From assembly GCA_025667525.1 (NCBI GenBank), contig JANFOE010000193.1:620001-684000 (forward strand): DNA of 64,000 bases, written 5' to 3'. The DNA is from Glebionis coronaria. Taxonomy: Eukaryota; Streptophyta; Magnoliopsida; Asterales; Asteraceae. This document shows, in pieces, positions 1 to 11,275 of this stretch. Within the stretch, counting starts at the first letter, position 1, and the number at the start of each line of letters is the position of its first letter. The position numbers and the translations under genes were made by a program. The notes under the pieces are model-generated. The model was given only the letters and a program-made list of their open reading frames with translations, searched no databases and was not told the origin of the DNA.

Positions 1-321
1 GTTAATTATTCGTGTTTATGTGTTACGTAATTATTAATTATTCATGTTATTATAATTACTTGTACGTAACGACATTCATCCGTATTAATAATTACGTAAG
101 TACGTAATTATCTGTTCGTGATTTCATGTTCATGATTTTATGTTCGTGATTATAATAATTATCGTGTACTAACACGTATTTAATACTTATCGTGTAATAA
201 CACGTACGTAATTCTTGTAATTAATATTCGTGATACCTGTTCATGTTATATAAGGAAATTTTTAACCCTGTACGTACGATCATAAGTGTATTGTTCATGG
301 TAAAAGCATGCGGGTTTTACA
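1..321 (-). repeat. Element A, left LTR (3' LTR in element sense), truncated by window edge
   Basis: This stretch repeats closely at about 19500-19836, 49480-49801 and 56790-57108, and all four copies end in the same GCATGCGGGTTTTACA. Read on the minus strand it begins TGTAAAACCCGC, an LTR start. The bases just inside (322-335) read on the minus strand as a G-rich polypurine tract (TTCGGGGGAAGAT) abutting the LTR. The stretch is rich in short TTCGTGATT and TACGTAAT motifs. The rest of this LTR lies outside the window, so no target-site duplication can be checked. Confidence 0.85.
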
Positions 322-1889
322 ATCTTCCCCCGAATAATTCGTCACCGAATTATAGATAACGTAACTAGAAGCGTAACATACCCGACTCAAACTGGAAGGG
401 TATGCAAGATCAAAGGAAATAAAGGTGACGTGTAACGTGACATAGCTTAAAAGGACATGGAACGTGACGTGACTGAAAGAGTCTTACTTGGTTATGGAAG
501 GATGAAAGGATAAAATACGGATGGCACTCGTCCGTTTCCAAGTGGCTTGACTCTCAGAACGGTTCCTCCAGAAGATCTTGACACTAATGATAAATCTTGG
601 TCCTCCTGACCTTGATTTGAAAACACGAAGAGTTCATGGTTATCAACGTAAGATATATCCTTTGAATTTGATCGAGGGAAATAAGGATTAGCGTGCAAGG
701 GTAACTAAAATGTTATGGTGCAAAACAATCTAACTTAACTGACAATTAGCAACGATGTGCGAGACATATTGAAACATAGTACGTGAACAATTTTGAACGT
801 GATTCGTGAAAATTTTTGAACGTGATACGTGGAGGTATGGTGAGTGTAGTATGATCAAACATATCATGATCCATGATACGTGTAACATATCGTGAACGTG
901 ATATGAGGAACGTGGAATGAACATGACATGCGAAACATATCGTGAACATGGAATACAACTGCGGTAACGCCAAATGCTACAAGGTGAGACGTGGAATGTG
1001 ACGTGAAACGTCTATCTGAGGATAGGGAGTTACACTAAACTTGAGTCCGGTCTCTCCAGTTCTTGTAAAACTTCCCAAAACAAAGATGAACGTAAAATCG
1101 TAAGGCAACATGAACGTGAATAGTGTCATGAACGTGCGTGTGAAAGCAAGTCGTGATTAGAACAAGCACGAGAACGTAAATAAGGAACATAATGCAAATC
1201 TTTGTCTGGCCCAATAGCTGATGGGTTACCAAGTGATCGGATGTGCCTTGGCTGGAACATGTCTGATCTATCTGTTGGTTCTTGAAATCCTTGCGGATGT
1301 AAGGATTCTACAGACTTGATCAAACCGTTGACAATAACCTAGATAGCATCATGCTTCTTCTGAGTTTGCGTTTATCTGGTAACCAAAATCCATGGAGGTC
1401 TTGTCCCATTTCTATCCAGAATTTCAGATAATGGAAAACATCCTAGTCTGTTGTTGTTCTATCTTAACCTGTTGGTATGTCGGGTGCCTAGATATGAACG
1501 TAACTGTATCTTGCTTCGTAGAAACTTGATACATAGAAGTTTGTGAAACTCTGAGTCTCTGAAATTAGACTTCTCTTAGCGTAGATTTCTTGGAACACCT
1601 AATATAGTGGGTTCTCACCTTTACGCATAAGCTGAGTCATGGTAAGATTAATCTTTGAGAATCCATGTGATTCAGCGTGTCACTGTAATCAACCAGAATT
1701 TATATTGGAAAATTTCAAGGTGAAATTTCTCCTTTCATAAAATTTGCAACATAGTGCAAATAGGGTCTTCCTGCTCTTTTCTAGACCTATAGAAAAATCA
1801 GGTTGTTCTCGATGAAAATACTGATGAATTTGTTTATGAGTTCATGGAAACTCAATTTATTAAGTCTATAATGCTGCTGGAGCAATTAT

Positions 1890-2140
1890 GAGACTAATAC
1901 AAAATCACGAATCTAGCATGACCGAGTCGTGTACGAATAGCAGTCATGGAAATGTTCTGCTCTTTCACTCATCACTATTGGCAGCATGATCATGAGTTCG
2001 GTCTTGGAAAGGTGATTGACACCCTAAAGTCGATTGGGCATGTTGTCAATACATGGAGGAGAATAACGGTTATGAATGGTGATTTGTTTAAATCAACGGT
2101 AGTCGACACATAATCTCATGTTACCGTCCTTCTCCTTGAA
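1890..2140 (-). pseudogene. Reverse transcriptase remnant of element A (Ty3-gypsy type)
   Basis: Minus-strand translation gives KEKDGNMRLCVDYR followed, after a stop, by ITIHNRYSPP. This matches the gypsy RT pattern '[29 protein letters not shown]'. Further along, the IRTRLGHARF segment corresponds to the '[10 protein letters not shown]' motif. Stops and shifts interrupt the frame, and the YIDD catalytic box is not readable. The assignment to the Ty3-gypsy superfamily rests on these motifs. Confidence 0.6.
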
Positions 2141-2828
2141 GGTTCTTCTGAACTGTATGGGAAGATTTTGGAATAATCAGCTGGTTATGCGAAAAACGAA
2201 CTTCCATAGTCGTGTCTTAACTGACAGCTAGAAGGTTTTAGCAGTCATATCTAACAACGCACGTTCTTGTAAAGCATAGATAATTTGTACATATTTTCTT
2301 GATGGAAAGCCATGCTGAATGTATTTAGGAGCCTGAACATTACTGTACAAAATCATGAATCATAGCATGGTGTGTTGTTTGTAGTCCATAATTAGGATTA
2401 AATTCAACTCGCATCTGTCCGAGGTAATGTGTTAGCAGTTTGGATCTTATCATTAGGCTGAAGTAAAACCTTCGTATGCATGGGGAATACGAATGGCGTC
2501 CTTTATGGTCATGAATATGTGAATTATAGGTGAAAGAAAAGAAAAGTATCATCGAACAATTGTGACAAATATCACTGATATGCCAGTGCTGGTACTGAAA
2601 TTCTTGTGGCCTTATTAATACATGGCACCACAAATTGGTTATACCCTTTGGAGGGTACCCTGAATTTCATAGGGGTGTTCCCGAATTTGAGTGAGTCATG
2701 TGTCTTGACCCGTTTCTTGGGAATATAAACATGACATGTGTCTTGACTAGTGTCTTGACATGTGTCTCGAGATGTGAAACGAATAGAACTACAAATATTA
2801 GGTTATTATGCCAGAATTGGCGGATCGG

Positions 2829-3017
2829 TTAGACTACTGATCCTTTGTATTTCTGATCACGTTCGTGGCCCGAGCTTCGATTGCGATTGCTAGGATATTT
2901 GTTGTCATAGTAGTGGTTACTATCGCCTTTTCTGTCAGTTCCTTGACGGTCATTCTCATGACTGTGATTCATGTAACTATTCAGCTGAGTGTCCGGCTGG
3001 TACCGGTTCTCAATCAT
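2829..3017 (-). pseudogene. Gag C-terminal remnant of element A (tentative)
   Basis: A 62-residue open stretch is rich in Asn, His, Arg, Ser and Tyr (for example SNHYYDNKYPSNRNRSSGHE). This is the composition expected of the basic linker before a Gag zinc knuckle. No CCHC knuckle is readable next to it. It sits between the primer binding site and the RT remnant in the minus-strand order, where gag should be. Element C carries the equivalent sequence near 52380-52570. The call rests on composition and position only. Confidence 0.35.
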
Positions 3018-4423
3018 ATGACTGAAACGACAACTGAATGACGTGTGACATGTAACTAATAATTAGGGACAATTATTGATGAAAATCGTCTGATGATGAA
3101 GCATTTTCTCGTCTAATTTCTTTGCTCTAACGCCTTTGTCTCTGTCTTATAGGATCTCTAGGTTGTGAACAGTATCCGCATCTCGTAGTGTCTCCAAAAA
3201 TCAGCAGCATCAACCTTTTGTAACATCTCTAAGTTATGAGCGGCATCAGCAATCTTGTAGAATATCAGCAAGTGAAAATACGCCTGAGATGATTCAGAAT
3301 CGACTAGCGAATACCCGTGAAGTATTGCAAGTGAAATACACATGGATTAAGGTACGTGTAATACACATGGAATACGGTACATGGAGTACACATGGAATGC
3401 ACATGAAATGATCGGTATGGGGTCGATCATTTTTCATGATTTTAAAGGAATTTTAATCGTTTAAATAGTTAGAAAAACCATCATGATAACCTGGCAATGC
3501 TAGCATATACATCATTCTGGTTGCATAGAGAAACGTTAAAGTGTGGTTACACAAAATTTAACGATGATTTTCCTGAAAGCATGATCAATGAAAACCAACC
3601 ATGACTATCATGAAAGCAGGATTCAATGAAATCCAATAGTGTCTTGCATGAAAGCATAAATAACAAAAGAGACGTAAGACGTAATCACCTGAAGACAAAA
3701 TCATCATGAAGAAACATGAAACAACCTAACATGAAGGAGTGTATAACATAATCAGCATGAAACTGAAGTTAACCATGACAGTATGAAAACATACTTGACA
3801 TAAAAAAAATAGTAACTTATGAGGGGACATGAAAAAAATTTATGCCAGTAAATCATGAGAAATATTTTATGCATGAAAACAGTGCATGAATGCATAATGC
3901 AGTTTATGAAAACGTTTATATGCGCGAGGGTGAATGCCTATGGTCAGTTTACCCAAAACAAAATACATGGCGAGGGGACGCCTATGGGTCAGTCCCAATT
4001 TCAAAAGTTTCTATAAAAGCACATGCGACTAAATAGGGCCAGTCCTGTACCAACCATTACATAGTCAAAATTCCTGTAACAATGATACATGAAACATAAA
4101 TATGTAAAAATCATCCGTCAAAACTTATCAGAATTTTTTTTATGTTAATAATTATGAACTATTGGGGTTCAGTCCACATAGCCACAGTTCACAAGGAACA
4201 TCATGCATGAAACAATGACACGTAACTAAATATGAATGATGGTTTTTCATCCATATTAGTAAAACAATATCGATGAAAACATCAAGGTTAAAACATCAAG
4301 GTGCTGAAAACAACAATGTGTTGAAAACATCAATACATGGAATAACAAGCGTTGCCTTAGGAAGCTCGTGTTGACTACCCAATAGTCACATGTCAAGTTT
4401 TAGAGCCTACAGGTCGAAGCATT

Positions 4424-4437
4424 GGGCTCTGATACCA
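4424..4437 (-). other. Primer binding site of element A (tRNA-iMet)
   Basis: The minus strand reads TGGTATCAGAGCCC four bases inside the LTR boundary at 4442. It matches the usual initiator-Met primer site of plant LTR retrotransposons and fixes the element orientation as minus. Confidence 0.85.
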
Positions 4438-4990
4438 TAATTGTAACACCCCACTTTGATAAGTGGACCGTTACACGTAATTATGGCGTGTCATCAAAGC
4501 ATGCAAGGTAATATGTAGTAAAACATACATGACCATAGGGAAAAACATAATAAAACATCAGTTGCCAAACATAAGCCCAAAACATAAATAAAGTAAAGGA
4601 AATGAGAAATGACTAAACAAGCATAGGTATATAAAGACAAAAAGAGAAGAAGTCTATGGTAGCTTCCATCCTATGTACGTCCTCCAAATGCTCGAGTTTG
4701 TCCTTAAGTACCTGCCGTTTTCGGACATGGAAAGAAAAGTAACGGCTGAGCAAAACGCTCAGTGCACGGATATACGACGTAGTATAAATGGCTGAAACAT
4801 AAATAAGACTAATAGCAGTGGAAATGTATAAGTCCTCGAAAACCTGGTATAAGTTAGTAAAATTGGATTTATAGTTTGAAAAGCCTTACGTTTATCTTAT
4901 AAAAAATGTTTAACATGTTAACCGTTAAGCCAATATAGGTCATGAAATATCAACATGCATGAATACTTGGAGGGGTGACCTCGTCATGCA

Positions 4991-5242
4991 ATTAGAGGGG
5001 CTGCCTCTAATTAATATAAGTTTTGGGTAGGAGGGATCAACTCCTTGTGAAGGATGCAAGGCACACACCACATTCACCTGAATAATCTATAAAAACATGT
5101 AACCTAGGATGCACCCATACGCCCCACATGATAATAATAATAATATGGCCAAAAGCTAAAGGGACGCCACGAGCTATCACTCCGCCGTGGTGAAGTCATA
5201 ACACTGGTGCCTCCAGTGTTACGGTTATGGTACCTCCATAAC
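4991..5242. other. Hairpin cluster in the element A LTR
   Basis: Four inverted repeats lie in 250 bases. ATTAGAGG pairs with CCTCTAAT (4991-5011). CCACG pairs with CGTGG (5167-5171 with 5186-5190). AACACTGG pairs with CCAGTGTT (5200-5220). GTTATGG pairs with CCATAAC (5224-5242). The same cluster occurs in both element C LTRs (about 36374-36620 and 54430-54720). In the left C LTR the second stem reads CCATG/CATGG, a compensatory change. Confidence 0.7.
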
Positions 5243-5290
5243 TAGGTGAAACTAGTCATGCATGTATATGGCTTTAGGTATCTAATTAAA

Positions 5291-8200
5291 TGTAACACCC
5301 CCAAATTTATACAACTCAATACAGCGGAAGACTAGTTGGTGTTACGGGATAGCACATTACTCACATCATAGACAACGCTTAAAAATCGCGTCATTTAATA
5401 ATAAAACATTTCCATTCATAAATATCAAATTTACATAGGTCCCAAGTCATAGTCATTTCATACAATTTTACAAAAGATTTGAATGGAAATTGTTATTTAA
5501 GTGTGGGCCATGAATTCTTGTTGTCTTCCCGAGAATTACCTTCAAGTACCTGAGATAAAACATGTTAAAAGAAAAGGTCAGCGATAACGCCGAGTGAATT
5601 CATTGAGTTTAATAAAACCATCAATGTATCATCGGTATATAATTATTACCGAAAATCATTTTTGTACACATCTTTATAGTAGACCATGAAATAGGCCAAA
5701 AATATTTTATACAAATCTTTGTCAAAATCACAATATAGGCTTTCGCCTTCAAAACCATTATACGAATCAATGTCGTAAAAATATCATACAATACGTTTTA
5801 CAACGTCGTGTAAAGTTAAATAAAAACCGTTATATGAATATGGTTATATAAAACCAAAACACAAACATAATATCAATAATAAGACCCGGTATTGCTAGTC
5901 ATGCAATATATCATTATTCAATGCATAAAGCAGTATTTTCGTTATCTGGATTATTATAAACCGCATGACATTGTTACCTTACTACAATAAACAACCAATA
6001 TCTAGCCCGAAACTCAATTTGCCCATCTAAATTAGCGTGTTGTCACAATAATCACACTTGAGTAAATCTTCTCATACATAAATTCGCTTACCAATCAATG
6101 TGGCACGACGGGGATCAACCGTCAAGGCGCGCACTGGGGTGATCGTCCCCAACTAGTACTATTATATGCATAAGCGTCTACCAAATCCCGTTAGTTCACA
6201 ATTCATGCAAATGGGACTTTTAGTGACATAACCTAACTTTAATAATCCATTTCATTTCATTTATCGGGTCATACAATCATTCGGGTCCAAATCAATAAAC
6301 AAACAATCAGGACAAATGATGTCCTATTTTATCAAATCTAACATGTTATCACCCTCGTGGGTTTATAAAATATTTCATAAAAACATTAAAAAGAGTGCAA
6401 GACTATGAAGTCACGTTGATGTGGGAAAGCGGGTTATCGGCAATTCGGATGTACGGTACGTGCTTCAATCACGGAAACCTAGACAAACAATACTCGTCTT
6501 AGACTTTTGTCCAATGACTTTATCAAAATAACAATTATGTATATATATGATGACTTTATACATATGATGATGATCAAGTGGGTTTATACATCTTTACTTA
6601 TTTATTATAGTGTTTATGTGTTGGTAACATTTTTATACTAGTTATACTAGTTCAATTTAATTACATTTTAAAGCCCAATGGGCCTATTACAAGCCCAATA
6701 CTATTCATTAGCCCAATTATACTTTTATTATCAGTATTATACTTTATATGTTGGGCCCAAATGAGTTATAAATTAGTCGGGTTTATTGTCCATTAAGGCT
6801 ACTTTCGCCCGTTAATGTCTATATGCTATAAAGCTCGGGTTTTATCGGTTTTTTCTTGTTATATATGTTTATATATCAGTATGTGAGTTTATAAAAGTTT
6901 ACATTAGACGGGTCCAACCGTCTAAGTTTTATTTAACAAAAACGTTAATCTTTCGGTTTTAGCCGAAAAGACGTAAAACTTAGTATATAGTTTTTATAAC
7001 TTATAAAACTTACCAACTACCATTTTTATACAATGTCCATTTATTTATCCTTATGCATTTTTATATAAATGAAATATATAATTTAGTGGGTTTTAATTCA
7101 CATTTTATACTATATTTATTTGAGTGCTTATATAATAATATTAAACTTTAATCTCACAAAATCAGTCCTAAAAATCTAGTTTACTAAAATGATCATATCT
7201 AGAGTTCTACATGGAGATAGAATCCCAAATTTTTATCACAGAAACTAAATGATATGTGCTTCATTTTATTCCTTTATAGCTACTGATGAATCAACCTCTA
7301 AATATTTTAATAAATTCGTCCAAAATAGTGTAGGCAGATTTGCACTCTAAACTTGTTTTGATCATATCTCATTCATTTTTATGATTCCATTGTATGACCA
7401 ACTCTCACATGTGTATAACACCTAATAATTACAGTATATTGATTCCAATTTTCCATTTTGTTAGTTTAACTTGTGGTTAGTTACTGTTTTTATACAGCCA
7501 TCATATTTAGCAAGATTTTAACCTTGTTACTTATGGTTTTCCATCATTTTAACCATATTTATCAACACTTGATCCCCACACAACATTTTTATAATCATAT
7601 ATTCATCATATACATATACAATAAGAAATAAAATACATGATTACATAATCAAAATAACAAGAGGATGGGATGAACAATCTTTATACCACCAAGATTATGT
7701 AGGTATTCATCAAGGCTGGGATTTTTGATGGAGAAACTTGTGATAGATCAACACCAATCTTCATGGCCACCAATACTTGTAAACTTCATGTAGAAATCAG
7801 CCCTTGAACATCGCCAAATCACCTCCTTGGATGTTAGAATCACCTCCAATCTTCAAGGCTTCAAAGGTTTCTCTATAATATGGCTAGATAACATGAGATT
7901 TGTGGCTAGAAATGATCAAATGGTGGTGTTTGATGGTGAAGTGGGACGGCAAGGATGAGAGGGTGAGAGAGTTTGCAAGTTGTTTTGCATGTGTAAATGG
8001 AAGGAAATGGTTTAGCTAAGATGGTTTTGTGGTTTAGTGGGACAAGTAGCTTACTTGTTAAGCTTATGCTTACAAGTGTAAGCTACATGTTATAAGGGTG
8101 CCACATCATGGATGTGGTGTCCTCTTTTGGCTGTCCCATGTGTTAGTGGGGTGGGATAAACTTGTTTTGTCCCATCCCGCTAATTTACGGGTATTCCTCG

Positions 8201-8682
8201 ATTCTAGTTTCCTTGATTTGCGTGCCCTCGGGTCGTTTTACGAAAAACGTTTTTATAAATTATGAATCAACGGCACAAAACGAATCTAATAAAAATTGTC
8301 TCATCAAAAACGGAGTTCTGAAAACGTAAATACGTAATCCTAAGGTTTCCGGTTTAGTCGTGAAGGACGTTAAATTATAATCGTAAGTCCTAATCTCTTC
8401 TCGTAAATTTGTGAGTTTATGAACCAACACAAATTTAAAATCTCAAAATAATATTCACGGACAAATTTATTTTCTGAAATGTCGGACTGTCACCAAAGAC
8501 GGTGTATGTAAACGTAAGCACGTAACGTAGAATCCTCCGGTTTAGACGTAGTCAATGCTACTTCAAGACGTAAATCCAAATTTCTTCTCAAAAATAAGTG
8601 AGTTCATAATATAACATTAAAATAATGTTTTTAAATAATATTTGGGAATAAAATATAAACCATAAATTGACGGATTGTCACA
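5291..8682 (-). repeat. Element B left LTR (3' LTR in element sense)
   Basis: It begins TGTAACACCCCC and ends GGATTGTCACA, and it repeats almost throughout at 14099-17531 with scattered substitutions and small indels. For example, about 30 extra bases occur near 15588 in the other copy. A short weak inverted repeat, TGGGG/CCCCA, lies near 6133. No gene was recognised. Confidence 0.92.
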
Positions 8683-8701
8683 GCATTTACCCCTAAACAG
8701 G
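8683..8701 (-). other. Polypurine tract of element B
   Basis: The minus strand reads CCTGTTTAGGGGTAAATGC directly before the LTR start TGTGACAATCC. It sits where plus-strand DNA priming takes place in LTR elements. A near copy lies at about 10621-10638. Confidence 0.65.
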
Positions 8702-9540
8702 ATCTTTGTCCTCAAAGATCATCTTATCTTACTACTCGCTTCTTATAGAGTTAAAGCCATGTGGGTATTTCCTCCATTCGGTCTTTTCTCACAAGTGTAA
8801 TTCATTATAATACGCGAGTTTCATCAAACTTAACTACGGGAATAAGATCAAGCTTAATGTTGACTTACTTTATCTATCCATGATGTTCACGGGTTTTTGA
8901 TGAATGCAACTTTTCGCTGATCTAAACTTCATTAAGGAGTAGTCAGTTTCTCACTTGATGAGACTTGATAGACATTTCATCAAGTTAGATATACGAATCA
9001 TAATTTACGCAGTCCTTGAAGTCCTAGGGTAGATCTAGCTTATATGCCTTTCAAACCAATCTTTTTATATCTCAATGGTCCCATATAACGGGGACTTAAT
9101 TCCCATGATCTTTCAGATCGTCTATTCATTTTTCCAAGGTGAATTTTTTTTGGCATAACTTCGCTACCCATTCGGCACTTCAAGATCTACATTTCATATT
9201 CACATAACCTCATGCCTACTACCGACAGTCAATAATCAGATCCTAATTTCAACAATCAGTTCAGGTTTCACGGGTCGGGCATTTTGTAAGGTTAGGTTCG
9301 CCATCATAGGAAACCTTAATCCTAAAAGACCTGTCCAACTCACAATGGGTGTATGTCGGTGTCTTCATCCCAACTCTTGCTTACAGATGCTCTAATATAT
9401 ATCCTCACAAGATTCGATCTCGATCCTAATACGATATTTATCAATGATAATCTATCCAAAGGAAAACGATTATACGGTTTATTACCAAAGGTCAATCATT
9501 CAAGCATAAAACAGCACTTATAGTATTTTGTATCGTTACT

Positions 9541-9800
9541 TTACCTCGTCCCTTCGATTGGGGTGGTACACAGTACTCTCATCAAGATCCATTCTCAATG
9601 ACTTCTAAGCAAATCTCTAGAAATTCGATGCGAAGCGAGGATCTTGATAGAGATGATCGATACAGGCACACCATGTTTACACAACTCCTTTAAATACAAA
9701 AGAGTCAATTTCTTCATCAAGAATCTATCATTAACAGGAATGATATTAGTAGATTAGGTCAGTCTGTCGACGATGACCCAAATCAAATCAAATTCAGATG
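9541..9800 (-). pseudogene. Integrase core remnant of element B
   Basis: Minus-strand translation gives DLIWVIVDRLT, then a stop, then STNIIPVNDRF and later ELCKHGVPVSIIS. These match the gypsy integrase pattern 'D-IWVIVDRLTKSAHFIPV...HGVPVSIISDRD'. The first catalytic Asp (in VIVDRLT) is present. The second is lost, because IISDRD reads IISIKI. Two in-frame stops are visible. Its place downstream of RT in the minus direction supports Ty3-gypsy. Sequence between here and the 3' LTR is too decayed to read, so the integrase C-terminus or any chromodomain cannot be assessed. Confidence 0.75.
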
Positions 9801-10199
9801 ATGACCTTTGCAATATCTAGACGTTTACTAATATATGAGGCGGTGTCTGCCTTCATAATTTACCATCAGTACAACTTATTCTGATAATGATACATTAAAT
9901 CAGAAATGACAGGAATAGAATACTTATACTTACAAGATTCCAACATAACTATATCTCAAATTTTTAGGCGACCTCAAGTGGCCTGTTATACATTCAACGC
10001 CATCGGCCTCTCAATTTTGATGGTTCACATTAGCCGCGAACCCCTTTTTATTATCTATATTATCCTTTTTACAATCATTGTTTATTTTTATATTGTTCGG
10101 CAATTTATTTTGCACCTTCATTATTAAGGAACATGTCCTAATTGGTTCTTTATCTTTTCTACATAATGTGTCAGTAATTATATTCACCTTCCTCGATGA

Positions 10200-10640
10200 A
10201 ATAAATATCATGACCGTATTTATTCAGAAATTATTCCTTCATATTTTCTAAGTCTTAGTTCTATCTCAACTATTATTTTTATCAGTTTTGCTTGATCTGA
10301 CGTTTTAAAGCGTCGATAATTATTACACGTAAATTAACAATAAATATTAAGTTTATATGAAACGTAAACGTTTAAAGTTTAAATTTCTTAGTTCGACCAA
10401 TTATATAAAATGTTCAAAACAAATTTGAATTTAATTAACACGATTTTTGCTGATTTATCGAAAATAATTAATAAGATTCGTAAATGTTTGAAAAATCTTT
10501 GGTTATACTTTGGTCAAAATTTTCTTAGTTGAAAAGCAAAAAAGTGTCGTTTCAAATTTCAAGTCGTGGTTTAAATGGTTTCCTCAATCCCTCTTAGGTT
10601 GTCTTGAGGTATACACGAACATTTACCCCTAAACAGGAGT
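10200..10640 (-). other. Non-coding segment with a second polypurine-tract-like motif inside element B
   Basis: At about 10621-10638 the plus strand reads CATTTACCCCTAAACAGGAG, almost the same as the motif beside the 3' LTR at 8683-8701. The neighbouring 400 bases are AT-rich and non-coding, and on the minus strand they begin with TGTTCG. They lie between the RT and integrase remnants, where RNase H coding sequence would be expected. This could be a scrap of a related LTR with its tract, or an internal tract. I cannot decide from sequence alone. Confidence 0.35.
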
Positions 10641-10972
10641 TTAGTTAAATGTTCTGGATATAAGGGAATAATCCCTCAAAAGTTCTTTTTGATAAAACAT
10701 TTGTCAAAACACATTTGCACTTTCTTTTTGGTAAAACCTAAACTCTTAAAAGGGCTCTAAATTTTTGAAGAGTCAATATAGATTCCATTATCTTATTAAT
10801 CACACGGTCAAATACTGTAAAGGAATAAGTCTTTAATCACATGTTAAATACTCAAGGTACATGTTTTCATTGTTCGGCCAATTTAGGGCAGTCTATAACT
10901 AGTTATTAACCCATTCTTATTTTTATAAACAAACATATGGTCCTTAATGATCGCAAGCATGAATTTATCAAA

Positions 10973-11275
10973 TTACAGCCTACAAACGCGATTCACCAGA
11001 TTTATGAATACTACATGTGCATTGGTCAATCCAAGCGACATCACGTGAAACTCATAATGTTCATTACGAGTTCTGAAATGTAGTGATTGGAATAGATAAT
11101 CTTTTTCGCGGACGCGAAATTGATGATAACCATGCCGTGGATCAAATTCCTGAATATACGCTAGAACCTTGTAAATTATCGAACAATCTATCATCTTGGG
11201 TAGTGGATATAGATTTTTAATCGTCAATTTACCTAGTTCACGGTAATCAACAAATATAAGGAATGATAACACCAT
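10973..11275 (-). pseudogene. Reverse transcriptase fragment of element B
   Basis: A 100-residue open stretch reads VDYRELGKLTIKNLYPLPKM, then DPRHGYHQFRVREKD, then RTRNEHYEFHVMSLGLTNAH. This is the gypsy RT fingers and palm with motifs '[20 protein letters not shown]', 'DLRSGYHQ-RV' and '[20 protein letters not shown]'. Directly downstream the expected F-DDI catalytic box reads IIKDHM, so the catalytic Asp pair is damaged. The domain is about 250 residues in intact family members, so this is a fragment. Confidence 0.85.

Larger units (their letters stand above)
322..4441 (-). mobile_element. Element A, internal region of a decayed Ty3-gypsy-derived retrotransposon
   Basis: The region lies between a polypurine tract at its left end and a tRNA-iMet primer binding site at its right end, so transcription runs on the minus strand. 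It is only about 4.1 kb and holds no long ORF. Remnants of a gag tail (about 2829-3017) and of reverse transcriptase (about 1890-2140) can be read with stops and frame changes. Protease, RNase H and integrase were not recognised. The internal region of element C (49802-53884) has nearly the same length and the same order of blocks, so the two appear to be copies of one already-defective family. Apart from those remnants I see only AT-rich sequence with many ACGTGA-type short repeats near the left end (about 420-1010). Confidence 0.75.

Noticed and set aside
9906..10127. 73-codon hydrophobic plus-strand ORF in element B
   Set aside because: Opposite to the element's coding strand, AT-rich and without family features. 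Likely chance.
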